Assembly: GCA_910575265.1 (NCBI GenBank)
Contig: CAJTEA010000007.1
Location: forward strand, 62,001 to 126,000
Direction: 5' to 3'
DNA: 64,000 bases
Source of the DNA: Oscillospiraceae bacterium
Lineage (GTDB): Bacteria; Bacillota; Clostridia; Oscillospirales; Oscillospiraceae
The position numbers and the translations under genes are program-made. How positions within the stretch are numbered: position 1 is the first letter of the stretch; every line of letters begins with the position of its first letter. The notes beneath the pieces are model-generated. The model was given only the letters and a program-made list of their open reading frames with translations. It did not search any database and had not been told where the DNA came from. Below, piece after piece: positions 52,493-60,129 of this stretch.

Positions 52493-53524
52493 TCAGTAAT
52501 TCATCTGCTTGCGGCGGGACAGGTTCATGGTGCCGTCCTGCATGTGGTCCAGGTTCTCCAGGCTCTTGCCGGTGCCGTAGGCCACGCAGGAGATGGCGTC
52601 GTCCGCCACATGGGTCTCGATGCCGGTGTGGGACTGGACCAGCTTGTCAAAGCCCCACAGCAGAGAGCCGCCGCCAGTCATGATGATGCCGTTGGTAGAG
52701 ATGTCCGCCACCAGCTCGGGCGGGGTGCGCTCCAGAACGCCGTGGATGGCCTCCAGAATGGAGTTGGAGGTCTCCTCAAAGGCCTCGATCATCTCGCTGG
52801 AGGTGACGTTGAACACCCGGGGCAGTCCGGTCATCAGGCACCGGCCCTTGATCTCCATAGTGACCTCCTCCGGGCGGGGGAAGACGCAGCCGATGTTGAT
52901 CTTCAGCTCCTCGGCGGTGCGGTCGCCCACCAGAACGTTGTGCTTGCGGCGGATATACTTCACTACCGCCTCGTCAAACTTGTCGCCGGCCACCTTAATG
53001 GAGGCGGACTCCACCACGCCGCCCAGAGAGATGACGGCGATGTCGGCGGTGCCGCCGCCGATGTCCACCACCATATGGCCGTCCGGCTTGGTGATGTCGA
53101 TGCCGGCGCCGATGGCGGCGGCCACCGGCTCCTCAATCAGGTAGGCCCGACGGGCGCCCGCCTGGATACCGGCGTCCACCACGGCGCGCTCCTCTACCTC
53201 GGTAATCCCCGAGGGGACGCAGATGAGCAGGCGGGGCTTGAACAGGGAGAAGGAAGTGACCTTCTTCATAAATTCCTTCAGCATCCGCTCGGTCATGTCG
53301 TAGTCGGAGATCACGCCCTCCCGCAGAGGACGCATGGCCACGATGTTTCCGGGGGTACGGCCCAACATGGCCTGGGCCTCTGTTCCCACCTTGAGCAGCT
53401 TGCCGGTATTCTTGTCCATGGCCACCACAGAGGGCTCGCGCAGGACAACACCCTTGTTCCGAATATATACCAAAACCGACGCGGTACCCAAGTCGATGCC
53501 GATATCCTTACTAAAGAAACCCAT
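52493..53524 (-). CDS. MreB/Mbl-family actin-like shape protein
   Basis: An actin homologue of 343 residues that forms membrane-associated filaments steering wall synthesis. It has every landmark: DIGIDLGTASVLVYIRNKGV (phosphate 1), GNIVAMRPLREGVI, ITEVEERAVVDAGIQAGARR, VDIGGGTADIAVISLGG (phosphate 2) and GIIMTGGGSLLWGFDKLV (adenosine). The ATG at 53524 follows AAGGTGG. It is not beside mreC and mreD here, which favours an Mbl-type paralogue. A related single subdomain is encoded separately at 56664. Confidence 0.95.
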   Translation of the reverse strand: MGFFSKDIGIDLGTASVLVYIRNKGVVLREPSVVAMDKNTGKLLKVGTEAQAMLGRTPGNIVAMRPLREGVISDYDMTERMLKEFMKKVTSFSLFKPRLLICVPSGITEVEERAVVDAGIQAGARRAYLIEEPVAAAIGAGIDITKPDGHMVVDIGGGTADIAVISLGGVVESASIKVAGDKFDEAVVKYIRRKHNVLVGDRTAEELKINIGCVFPRPEEVTMEIKGRCLMTGLPRVFNVTSSEMIEAFEETSNSILEAIHGVLERTPPELVADISTNGIIMTGGGSLLWGFDKLVQSHTGIETHVADDAISCVAYGTGKSLENLDHMQDGTMNLSRRKQMNY

Positions 53525-53639
53525 GTTCTGATCCACCTTATCATTATTTGGTTTATTTTCAAACCGTCCAAAGCTGGGGCGGCTTTTAAATTCCAATCTG
53601 TATTATAACCTGACAGCGGACGGTTTTCAACCGTTTTTT

Positions 53640-54332
53640 CTAACAATTTTCCCCTTTTTTTCCGCCCCGCTTCGTATCTCCCCGCGCCCGGGCCAGGGTG
53701 AGGCCAAACACCTGTTCGGCCCGAGCCTGCCGCAGCAGGGCGGCGCACTCGCTGAGGGTAGCGCCGGAGGTGACCACGTCGTCCACCAGCACCACCCGCT
53801 TTCCGGTCAGGTCGGTCCCGGGCAGCAGGGCATAGACCCCACGGGCGTTGGCCCGGCGGGCGCTCTCCTCCTCCAGGTCGGACTGGGGCGCGGTGTTCCG
53901 CACCTTTTTCAGCGCCGGCCCCACTGGGATGGACCGCAGACGGCCCACCTCCCGGCCCAGCAGCTCCGCCTGATTGAAGCCACGCTCCCGCAGGCGCTTT
54001 TTGGACAGCGGAGCCCAGCAGATATAGTCCGCGCCCTGGGGCAGACGGGCTTCCAGGCACTGGGCCATCAGGACAGCCAGGGGCTTCCCCAGCGCCCGCA
54101 CCCGGCTGAACTTATACCGGTGGATGGCTTCGCGCACCATATCCTCGTAGGCCAGGGGAGAAAAACAGCCGTCGGCAAAGTCGATGGTCCGCTCCCCCGC
54201 CCTGCCCTCCAGCCAGGGCAGTTTGGCCTGACACGGCCGGCACGCGGGGGCGCGTGGATTGTCCAGAATGGTTTCACAATAAGGACACTTGGGCGGAAAA
54301 AGCAGATCCAGCACCTTCTCCCCCACGCTCAT
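53640..54332 (-). CDS. ComF-family phosphoribosyltransferase-like protein
   Basis: A 230-residue protein of the ComF type. The N-terminal four-cysteine zinc site (PPKCPYCETILDNPRAPACR, then PCQAKLPW) is followed by the phosphoribosyltransferase domain, with PLSKKRLRERGFNQAELLGR and the PRPP loop VVLVDDVVTSGATLSECAAL. ComF is needed for DNA uptake in Bacillus, possibly for single-strand DNA import. Its start overlaps the stop of the small Arc-like gene by four bases (ATGA), an unusual coupling. Confidence 0.92.
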   Translation of the reverse strand: MSVGEKVLDLLFPPKCPYCETILDNPRAPACRPCQAKLPWLEGRAGERTIDFADGCFSPLAYEDMVREAIHRYKFSRVRALGKPLAVLMAQCLEARLPQGADYICWAPLSKKRLRERGFNQAELLGREVGRLRSIPVGPALKKVRNTAPQSDLEEESARRANARGVYALLPGTDLTGKRVVLVDDVVTSGATLSECAALLRQARAEQVFGLTLARARGDTKRGGKKGENC

Positions 54333-54505
54333 TTCAGCTCGTCCTCCGGAATGGGACCGTGTTCCTTTTCAAATTCCCGGATACATTTTTGAATCAAATA
54401 CAAAATTTGACCGCTCATGGAACGGCCTTCGTACTCCGCGATATAGACCAGTTTTCCGTGGTGCTCACCACTGATCGTAATCCCTAAATGTTTATCCCGT
54501 TTCAT
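54329..54505 (-). CDS. Small Arc-like (ribbon-helix-helix) protein
   Basis: A 58-residue protein from the ATG at 54505, beginning KRDKHLGITISGEHHGKLVY. An N-terminal strand followed by two helices (YIAEYEGRSMSGQILYLIQK and CIREFEKEHGPI) matches the Arc/MetJ ribbon-helix-helix pattern, so it probably binds DNA as a dimer. The frame stays open for 42 codons upstream, but that part runs through a palindrome and lacks a ribosome site. The stop overlaps the comF start, and a palindrome at 54575-54589 is the likely operator. Confidence 0.65.
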   Translation of the reverse strand: MKRDKHLGITISGEHHGKLVYIAEYEGRSMSGQILYLIQKCIREFEKEHGPIPEDELK

Positions 54506-54574
54506 CAGTTTACCACCATCCAATTTTCTCTTGAACGTATGATATCCTAATGAAGTGCGTGATATCTCATTTTC

Positions 54575-54589
54575 AACTTGATTCAAGTT
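54575..54589. promoter_or_regulatory. Palindrome upstream of the Arc-like gene
   Basis: AACTTGA-T-TCAAGTT, a perfect 7-1-7 palindrome about 70 bp before the Arc-like start, with two GATATC copies between (54541-54546 and 54561-54566). These are candidate operator sites for the small protein. Confidence 0.45.
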
Positions 54590-54624
54590 AGAAAAAAACT
54601 TGCTTTCAGTTTTGCCAAACAGAC

Positions 54625-54652
54625 TTGACAAACAGCCACAGTATGGTATAAT
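54625..54652 (+). promoter_or_regulatory. Near-perfect promoter for the antisense RNA
   Basis: TTGACA (54625-54630), 16-nt spacer, TATAAT (54647-54652). Both hexamers are perfect. No rightward protein gene follows; the transcript runs into the micropeptide gene in antisense. Confidence 0.7.
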
Positions 54653-54699
54653 TATATAAAAGGCGCTGCTGCATAGCGGTCAGCCCTTTGTGCTAAGGG

Positions 54700-54740
54700 A
54701 AAAATCCGTTAGCCGTCCGGGGTCGAGCCGGGCGGCTAAC
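54700..54740 (-). terminator. Terminator of the 31-aa micropeptide gene
   Basis: Leftward GTTAGCCG...CGGCTAAC with CCGG pairs inside, then GGATTTTTCCC. The stem includes the TAG stop. Confidence 0.75.
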
Positions 54741-54831
54741 ACGCGTTTGGGGATGTAACAATCATCAGCAAAGCTGTTATGATCACACAAACCACGAAAC
54801 GCAGGACCTTCGTCCAACGCCCGTCACCCAA
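54736..54831 (-). CDS. 31-aa hydrophobic micropeptide, candidate type I toxin
   Basis: Starts at a TTG at 54831 with AAAGGGGGTGAGGCGA directly upstream. The peptide begins MGDGRWTKVLRF, continues as one hydrophobic helix (VVCVIITALLMIV) and ends TSPNAC. It has a strong promoter (54893-54921), a 5' UTR of about 55 nt and a terminator whose stem contains its stop codon. A perfect-consensus promoter faces it from the other side. The arrangement is the same as at 716-1010, although the peptides differ in sequence. Toxicity and translation from TTG are inferred; the signals are visible. Confidence 0.5.
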   Translation of the reverse strand: MGDGRWTKVLRFVVCVIITALLMIVTSPNAC

Positions 54832-54892
54832 TCGCCTCACCCCCTTTCGATCAGGGAGTGGCTAACCGCCATTCGCAACAGCGCCTGTCCTC

Positions 54893-54921
54893 AGTATAGA
54901 GGGCAGGCGCTGCCTTGTCAA
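54893..54921 (-). promoter_or_regulatory. Promoter of the 31-aa micropeptide gene
   Basis: Leftward TTGACA (54916-54921), 17-nt spacer, TATACT (54893-54898). The -10 box lies in the loop of an AGCGCCTG / CAGGCGCT inverted repeat. Confidence 0.7.
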
Positions 54922-54926
54922 TGATT

Positions 54927-55643
54927 TCATTCCTGTTCGTCCAGCGGCATGGGCGGCTCGGGCCGTCCGAAGGTGGTCTCATCACAGACCCGGTTCAGGC
55001 TGTCAAACGCCTCCTCCTGACCGCCCATCAGCTGCAAAAGCTGGTCCAGGCTGTCGCCGGCCCGGCCAAGCTCGCTGGCGGCGTGGGCCACGGTGCTCTC
55101 CACATCGGAACACAGGCTGTCGTACTCGCTCCGGACCCGCCGCAGCCACTGCTCAAGCTGGCGGCGGAGCTGGCGGGCGTCCCGCTCCGCCTTCTCCTGG
55201 ATGGCCTGGGCCCGGCGGTGGGCCTCCAGCTCCACCCCGGCTGTACGCTCTTTCAGCTCCAGATAGGCCTGAGCATCGGGCCGGGCCGCGTCCAGCGCGG
55301 CCTGGATCTCGTCCCGCTCCTGGCGGACCTTCTCCAGCTCCCGCTCTGTCTGCCCAGCCTGGGCCCGGATGGAGGACAGCTCCAACTCCGTCTTTGACAC
55401 CTGGGCGCTCAGGCCCTCCCGCTCCTGCCGGAGCCGGGTCAGCTCCTGCTGGGCCTCAGCCAGCTGGCCGCGCAGATCCTCCCCCTCCTTCCGGAAGGTG
55501 TCCCGCTGGCCCTCCGCCTCCTCCAGCCGCTTCTGCAGCTCCTGCTGAGCCTGGGCGGACTGTTTGGACTGCTCCTCTAAAAATGTGAGCACATCCTGCT
55601 TATTAAAGCCGCCCAACGCGGCGGAACGGAAGGGATGATCCAT
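54927..55643 (-). CDS. DivIVA-family coiled-coil protein
   Basis: A 238-residue cytoskeletal-type protein. The N-terminal FRSAALGGFNKQDVLTFLEE is the lipid-binding DivIVA head, followed by about 170 residues of almost unbroken coiled coil rich in Gln, Glu and Arg. The tail (EPPMPLDEQE) is acidic. DivIVA-like proteins recognise curved membrane at poles and septa and recruit partners; this one lies away from the usual ftsZ-ylm cluster, so its partner is unknown. The micropeptide promoter lies directly after its stop codon. Confidence 0.85.
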   Translation of the reverse strand: MDHPFRSAALGGFNKQDVLTFLEEQSKQSAQAQQELQKRLEEAEGQRDTFRKEGEDLRGQLAEAQQELTRLRQEREGLSAQVSKTELELSSIRAQAGQTERELEKVRQERDEIQAALDAARPDAQAYLELKERTAGVELEAHRRAQAIQEKAERDARQLRRQLEQWLRRVRSEYDSLCSDVESTVAHAASELGRAGDSLDQLLQLMGGQEEAFDSLNRVCDETTFGRPEPPMPLDEQE

Positions 55644-55715
55644 AGCTGCGCACCTCTCTCTGTCTTTTCCGTGTCATTTTAGCACAGTTGAGCGCAAATT
55701 ACAATCACTATTTCA

Positions 55716-55745
55716 TTGACGGATTTCCCCAGCGGATGGTATACT
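55716..55745 (+). promoter_or_regulatory. Promoter of the methyltransferase gene
   Basis: TTGACG (55716-55721), 18-nt spacer, TATACT (55740-55745). Confidence 0.55.
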
Positions 55746-55784
55746 GGTTCCAATTTGACCTATCATGACAAGGAGGACAAAGCG

Positions 55785-56648
55785 ATGTGGCTGTCCGATC
55801 AATGGAGCGATTATGAGCTTATCGACTGTGGCCGGGGGGAAAAGCTGGAGCGCTGGGGGGATCAGCTGCTGGTGCGGCCCGACCCCCAGGCCATCTGGAG
55901 CACCCCCCGGCTCCATCCGGGCTGGAAAAAGAACGCCGGGCGGTACGCCCGCTCCTCCACCGGGGGCGGGCAGTGGGTCAACCGGTCCATGCCGGAGCGG
56001 TGGACGGTGTCTTATGGAGCGCTCACCTTCAACGTCAAACCCATGAACTTCAAGCACACCGGCCTGTTCCCGGAACAGGCGTCCAACTGGGACTTCGCCC
56101 GGGAGCGGATTCAAACCGCCGGCCGACCGGTGAGCGTACTCAATCTCTTCGCCTATACTGGCGGCGCTACCGCGGCCTGCGCCGCCGCCGGGGCAAGTGT
56201 GTGCCATGTGGACGCCGCCAAAGGGATGGTCCAGTGGGCCAGGGAAAACGCCAAATCCTCTGGACTGGAGGACGCCCCCATCCGCTGGATTGTGGACGAC
56301 TGCGCCAAATTTGTGGAGCGGGAGATCCGCCGGGGCCGGAAATACGACGCCGTCATCATGGACCCGCCCTCCTACGGCCGGGGCCCCACCGGCGAGGTGT
56401 GGAAGCTGGAGGAGAGCCTGTACCCCTTTGTGGAGCTGGTTTCCGGGGTGCTGTCCGACCAGCCGCTGTTCATGATTTTGAACTCCTACACCACCGGTCT
56501 GGCCCCCAGCGTGGTCACCTACATTCTGGAAACGCTGATCACCAAAAAATTCGGCGGCCACACCTGCTCCGACGAGCTGGGCCTGCCCGTGACCGAAAGC
56601 GGTCTGGCCCTCCCCTGCGGGGCCACCGGGCGGTGGACCCGGGATTAG
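55785..56648 (+). CDS. Class I SAM-dependent RNA methyltransferase
   Basis: A 287-residue enzyme of the RlmI/RlmK-like family that methylates cytosine in rRNA. SAM motif I is VLNLFAYTGGATAACAAAGA, the acidic partner is VDAAKGMVQWAREN, and the catalytic motif IV region reads VIMDPPSYGRGPTGEVWKLE. It lacks a PUA domain, unlike E. coli RlmI. The ATG at 55785 has AAGGAGG upstream. It is followed 15 nt later by the MreB-like fragment gene, probably in one transcript. Confidence 0.85.
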   Translation: MWLSDQWSDYELIDCGRGEKLERWGDQLLVRPDPQAIWSTPRLHPGWKKNAGRYARSSTGGGQWVNRSMPERWTVSYGALTFNVKPMNFKHTGLFPEQASNWDFARERIQTAGRPVSVLNLFAYTGGATAACAAAGASVCHVDAAKGMVQWARENAKSSGLEDAPIRWIVDDCAKFVEREIRRGRKYDAVIMDPPSYGRGPTGEVWKLEESLYPFVELVSGVLSDQPLFMILNSYTTGLAPSVVTYILETLITKKFGGHTCSDELGLPVTESGLALPCGATGRWTRD

Positions 56649-56663
56649 AGAGGAGAATCCAAG

Positions 56664-57164
56664 ATGCTGAAACAATTTGTCCTGTCCCCCAACCGCCTCC
56701 TTCCGGACGGCTGGCACCTGGAATATCCGCCCGCCCAGCTTACGGTACACAACGTCAAAACCGGGCGGCAGGCGCAGGACCTGTCCCTCATCGCGGTGAA
56801 CCGCGCCCAGCCGGACCGGCCGGCCGCCGTGGGCAGGGACGCGCTCCAGTATCAAGACAGCCCGGATTTCGCGGTGTTCTCCCCCTTCCGTCAGGGGCAG
56901 ATCGCACACTTTCCCGCGGCGGCACTGCTGATCAAGTCCCTGCTAGGCCGGATTGGCCCAAAGCTGTTGATTCCCAAACCCGTCATGTGCGTCCACATCC
57001 AGGAGCGCGCCACCCAGGTGGAGGAACAGGCCCTAGCCGAGGCCGCCATCCAGTGCGGCGCGCGGAAGGTCTTTTTCTATACGGATTCCCTCTCCGCGAT
57101 GGCGCGGACCGCTGAGAGCCGCAAAGAGCTGCGGCGCGCCATTCTTCTGCATATTGACCCCTGA
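56664..57164 (+). CDS. MreB-like protein reduced to one actin subdomain
   Basis: A 166-residue protein. Residues 55-147 line up with the IB-IIA part of MreB: VGRDALQ, FSPFRQGQIAHF against RPLREGVISDY, CVHIQERATQVEEQALAEAA against CVPSGITEVEERAVVDAG, then IQCGARKVFFYTDSLSA. The phosphate 1, phosphate 2 and adenosine motifs are absent, so it cannot bind ATP as actin does. The frame is intact with a normal start and terminator, which argues against a pseudogene. It might cap or modulate the real MreB encoded at 52493. Function is inferred only. Confidence 0.65.
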   Translation: MLKQFVLSPNRLLPDGWHLEYPPAQLTVHNVKTGRQAQDLSLIAVNRAQPDRPAAVGRDALQYQDSPDFAVFSPFRQGQIAHFPAAALLIKSLLGRIGPKLLIPKPVMCVHIQERATQVEEQALAEAAIQCGARKVFFYTDSLSAMARTAESRKELRRAILLHIDP

Positions 57165-57171
57165 ACCGCCG

Positions 57172-57198
57172 CCCTCCCCGCCAAACGGGGAGGGTTTT
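57172..57198 (+). terminator. Terminator after the MreB-like gene
   Basis: CCCTCCCCG / CGGGGAGGG with TTTT. Confidence 0.85.
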
Positions 57199-57212
57199 CG
57201 TCTCTTTACACA

Positions 57213-57242
57213 TTGACGAAACCGGCCATGAAGTGGTATAAT
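57213..57242 (+). promoter_or_regulatory. Promoter of the ECF operon
   Basis: TTGACG (57213-57218), 18-nt spacer, TATAAT (57237-57242). Confidence 0.65.
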
Positions 57243-57280
57243 ACGGCGTTACTTTTCTTAGAAGCATCGGAGGGACCGCC

Positions 57281-58123
57281 ATGTCCGCCATCATTCAAAC
57301 CCACGACCTGCGCTTCTCCTACCCCGCTGTCGAGGGAACCACCCCGGTGGTGCTGGACGGCGTGAGCCTGGACATTGAGGAGGGCTCCTTCGTGGCCGTG
57401 CTGGGCCACAACGGCTGCGGCAAGTCCACCCTGGCCAAGCATATGAACGCCATCCTCCTGCCCTCCGGGGGGACAGTCTATGTGGACGGCATCGACACCT
57501 CCGACGAGGACCGGCTGCTGGACATCCGCCGCGCGGTTGGCATGGTGTTCCAGAACCCGGACAACCAGATCGTGGCCAACGTGGTGGAGGAGGACGTGGC
57601 CTTCGCCCCCGAAAACCTGGGGGTCCCCCCCGCCGAGATCAGGCAGCGGGTGGACGACGCGCTGAAAGCCGTGAACATGTACTCCTTCCGGGAGCACGCC
57701 CCCCACCTCCTCTCCGGCGGGCAGAAGCAGCGGGTTGCTATCGCGGGCGTGATTGCCATGCGGCCCCGGTGCATTGTGCTGGACGAGCCCACCGCCATGC
57801 TGGACCCCATCGGGCGCAAGGACGTGCTGAGCACCATCAAGGCGCTGAACCGGGAACGGGGCGTCACCGTCGTCCTCATCACCCACCACATGGACGAGGC
57901 CGCCCAGGCCGACCGGCTGGTGGTCATGGCGAAGGGCAAGGTAGTCGCCGACGGCGCGCCAAAGTCGGTTTTCTCCCATGTGGAGGAGCTGCGCCAGGTG
58001 GGGCTCACCGTCCCCCAGACCACCGCCCTGCTGTGGGAGCTGCGCCAAGAGGGGTATGACGTCCCCCTGGACGCCCTCAGCGACGAGGAGTGCGCTCAGG
58101 CGCTGTATAAACTGCTTCAATAA
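57281..58123 (+). CDS. ecfA1: ECF transporter ATPase A1
   Basis: A 280-residue ABC ATPase of an energy-coupling-factor vitamin transporter. Walker A GHNGCGKST, Q-loop MVFQNPDNQIVANVVEEDVA (an ECF hallmark), signature LSGGQKQRV, Walker B CIVLDEPTAML and the switch His in LITHHMDEAA are intact. It forms a heterodimer with EcfA2 and drives the EcfT scaffold. Its promoter and ribosome site GGAGG at 57269-57273 are clear. No S component is in the window, so this is a group II module serving several S proteins encoded elsewhere. Confidence 0.95.
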   Translation: MSAIIQTHDLRFSYPAVEGTTPVVLDGVSLDIEEGSFVAVLGHNGCGKSTLAKHMNAILLPSGGTVYVDGIDTSDEDRLLDIRRAVGMVFQNPDNQIVANVVEEDVAFAPENLGVPPAEIRQRVDDALKAVNMYSFREHAPHLLSGGQKQRVAIAGVIAMRPRCIVLDEPTAMLDPIGRKDVLSTIKALNRERGVTVVLITHHMDEAAQADRLVVMAKGKVVADGAPKSVFSHVEELRQVGLTVPQTTALLWELRQEGYDVPLDALSDEECAQALYKLLQ

Positions 58124-58134
58124 GGATGACCGCT

Positions 58135-58998
58135 ATGCAGCCTGTTATTGAGACAAAGAACCTCACCCACATCTACTCCGCCGGGACCCCCTTTGAGCAC
58201 ACGGCCCTGGACAGCGTGGACTTTCGCGCCTATCCCGGGGAGTATCTGGGCATCATCGGCCACACCGGGTCCGGGAAGTCCACCCTCATTCAGCACCTCA
58301 ACGCCCTGCTCAAGCCCACAGCGGGAACGGTGCTTTTTCAGGATACCGATATCTGGTCCGACCCCAAACTCACCAGGCGGACCCGGTTCCAGGTGGGGCT
58401 GGTGTTCCAGTATCCGGAGTACCAGCTTTTTGAGGAGACGGTGTACAAGGACATCTCCTTCGGCCCGAAAAACATGGGGCTGGATGAAAAGGAGATCGAC
58501 CGCCGGGTGCGGGCGGCGGCCTACTTCGTGGGCCTGCGGGACGACCAGCTGGAGAAGTCCCCCTTTGAGCTGTCCGGCGGACAGAAGCGCCGGGTGGCCA
58601 TCGCGGGGGTGATCGCCATGGAGCCCAAGGTGCTCATTCTGGACGAACCCACCGCCGGACTGGATCCGGAGGGGGTGGAATCCATCCTGGGCAACATCCG
58701 GGAGTACCACCAGGCCCACAACGCCACCATCATTCTGGTGTCCCACTCCATGGAGGAGGTGGCCCGGTCGGTGGACCGGCTGGTGGCCGTCAACGACGGA
58801 AAAATCCCCTTCCAGGGTCCGCCCCGGGAGGTCTTTCAGCATGGGGACGAGCTGGAACAAATGGGACTGGGCGTCCCCCAGCTCACAAGGGTGTTCCACC
58901 GCCTGAAGGCCATGGGCGTTGAGATAGACCCGTCTGTCTACACGCTGGAGCAGGCCAAATCCGCTATCCTGGAAAAGCTGAACAAGGGGGCGGTGTAA
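58135..58998 (+). CDS. ecfA2: ECF transporter ATPase A2
   Basis: Second ABC ATPase, 287 residues. Walker A GHTGSGKST, Q-loop LVFQYPEYQLFEETVYKDIS, signature LSGGQKRRV, Walker B VLILDEPTAGLDPEG and switch His in LVSHSMEEVA. I prefer the ATG at 58135, eight bases after AAGGA, over the one at 58126, which overlaps the site. It lies 11 nt after ecfA1 and touches ecfT (stop followed directly by the ecfT GTG). Partner of EcfA1. Confidence 0.95.
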   Translation: MQPVIETKNLTHIYSAGTPFEHTALDSVDFRAYPGEYLGIIGHTGSGKSTLIQHLNALLKPTAGTVLFQDTDIWSDPKLTRRTRFQVGLVFQYPEYQLFEETVYKDISFGPKNMGLDEKEIDRRVRAAAYFVGLRDDQLEKSPFELSGGQKRRVAIAGVIAMEPKVLILDEPTAGLDPEGVESILGNIREYHQAHNATIILVSHSMEEVARSVDRLVAVNDGKIPFQGPPREVFQHGDELEQMGLGVPQLTRVFHRLKAMGVEIDPSVYTLEQAKSAILEKLNKGAV

Positions 58999-59808
58999 GT
59001 GGCCCTGAAAGACATTACCCTGGGACAGTACTTCCCTGGAAACTCCCCGGTCCACCGTCTGGACCCCCGGACCAAGCTGATTGCCGTGGTGCTGTACATC
59101 GTAGCCCTGTTTCTGGCAAACTGGTTTGTCACCTACGCCATCATGCTCGCGGTGCTTGCTGGTTCGATCGCCGTGTCCAGGGTACCGCCTAAGTCCATCC
59201 TGCGGGGGCTCAAGCCCATTCTGTTTATTGTGGTGTTCACCGCCGTTTTGAACCTGTTCTACACGCCGGGCGACACGGTGCTGGCCCAGTTCTGGATCTT
59301 CACCATCACCCTGGAGGGCGTGTACCGGGCGTTCTTTATGGTCATCCGGATTATGATGCTCATCTCCGGCACCTTCCTGCTCACCTACACCACCTCCCCC
59401 ATCCTGCTCACCGATGGGCTGGAATCCCTGCTCAATCCTCTGAAAAAAATCCGGGTGCCCGTCCACGAGCTGGCCATGATGATGTCCATCGCCCTGCGGT
59501 TTATCCCCACCTTGATTGAGGAGACCGACAAGATCATGTCCGCCCAGCGGGCCCGGGGGGCCGACTTTGAGAGCGGCAACCTGATCCAGCGGGCCAAGGC
59601 CCTGCTCCCCCTGCTGGTTCCCCTGTTCATCTCCGCCTTCCGCCGGGCCGACGAGTTGGCCACCGCCATGGAGTGCCGCTGCTACCACGGCGGCGAGGGC
59701 CGCACCCGGCTGCGCCAGCTGAAGTATCAGGGGCGGGATTATGTAACCCTGTTCCTCTTCCTGGCTGTCACCGTAGGCGTAGGGATTTTAGGCCATTTCG
59801 GACTGTAA
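58999..59808 (+). CDS. ecfT: ECF transporter membrane component T
   Basis: The 269-residue scaffold that links the ATPases to the substrate-specific S component. Several membrane helices are followed by the two coupling motifs AQRARGADFESG and AFRRADELATAMECRCYHGG, in which the A-R-G/A-C-R cores contact the ATPases. Starts at a GTG at 58999 right after the ecfA2 stop. The module precedes truA, the standard order in Firmicutes, but an XRE gene has come between. Confidence 0.95.
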   Translation: MALKDITLGQYFPGNSPVHRLDPRTKLIAVVLYIVALFLANWFVTYAIMLAVLAGSIAVSRVPPKSILRGLKPILFIVVFTAVLNLFYTPGDTVLAQFWIFTITLEGVYRAFFMVIRIMMLISGTFLLTYTTSPILLTDGLESLLNPLKKIRVPVHELAMMMSIALRFIPTLIEETDKIMSAQRARGADFESGNLIQRAKALLPLLVPLFISAFRRADELATAMECRCYHGGEGRTRLRQLKYQGRDYVTLFLFLAVTVGVGILGHFGL

Positions 59809-59823
59809 GGCGAAGATTATCTC

Positions 59824-59885
59824 TTGACGTAACCCCAATCCAAAGAGACAGCAGCCCCTTTTTGTATCTTTTAGTTACGTGTCAA
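59824..59885. other. Inverted repeat upstream of the XRE gene
   Basis: TTGACGTAAC (59824-59833) and GTTACGTGTCAA (59874-59885) form an imperfect inverted repeat around 40 bp, just before the ribosome site of the XRE gene. It could be its operator. Confidence 0.35.
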
Positions 59886-59901
59886 TAGCTCAGGAGGAAA
59901 T

Positions 59902-60123
59902 ATGCGAATTTTTTCTGAACGAATGAAAGAGCTCCGAAAAGACCGCGGCCTGAAACAGCGGGAAATGGCCGAAATCTGCGGCGTAAAACCGTGCGGTTAT
60001 CAGGGCTATGAGTATGGGAGGCACTGTCCCGAGATCCCCGGCCTGATTCAGATCGCCAAGTTTTTCGATGTCAGCACCGATTACCCGCTGGGCTTGACGG
60101 ACAAGCGGGAAGTGAACAGGTAA
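59902..60123 (+). CDS. Small XRE-family HTH protein between ecfT and truA
   Basis: A 73-residue Cro/CI-type protein: LRKDRGLKQREMAEICGVKP, then GYQGYEYGRHCPEI as recognition helix region and FFDVSTDYPLGLTDKRE as the end. Note Pro in DYPLG, where this family nearly always has Leu, which may weaken the last helix. AGGAGG precedes the ATG. It ends 6 nt before truA, so it must be co-transcribed with it. It appears inserted into an otherwise conserved ecf-truA order; target unknown. Confidence 0.8.
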   Translation: MRIFSERMKELRKDRGLKQREMAEICGVKPCGYQGYEYGRHCPEIPGLIQIAKFFDVSTDYPLGLTDKREVNR

Positions 60124-60129
60124 GCGCCT

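Larger units (their letters stand above)
54659..54912 (+). ncRNA. Putative antisense RNA (antitoxin) to the 31-aa micropeptide
   Basis: A transcript from the promoter at 54625 would contain the CCCTT/AAGGG hairpin (54684-54699), the long stem at 54708-54740 and the complement of the whole micropeptide gene. It could end at the CAGCGCCTG / CAGGCGCTG hairpin (54878-54912), although the T run there is weak. The 3' end is a guess. Confidence 0.4.

Noticed and set aside
54660-54745. A tRNA-like set of stems
   Set aside because: The stems do not fold as a cloverleaf, and there is no anticodon loop or T loop; they fit a terminator instead.
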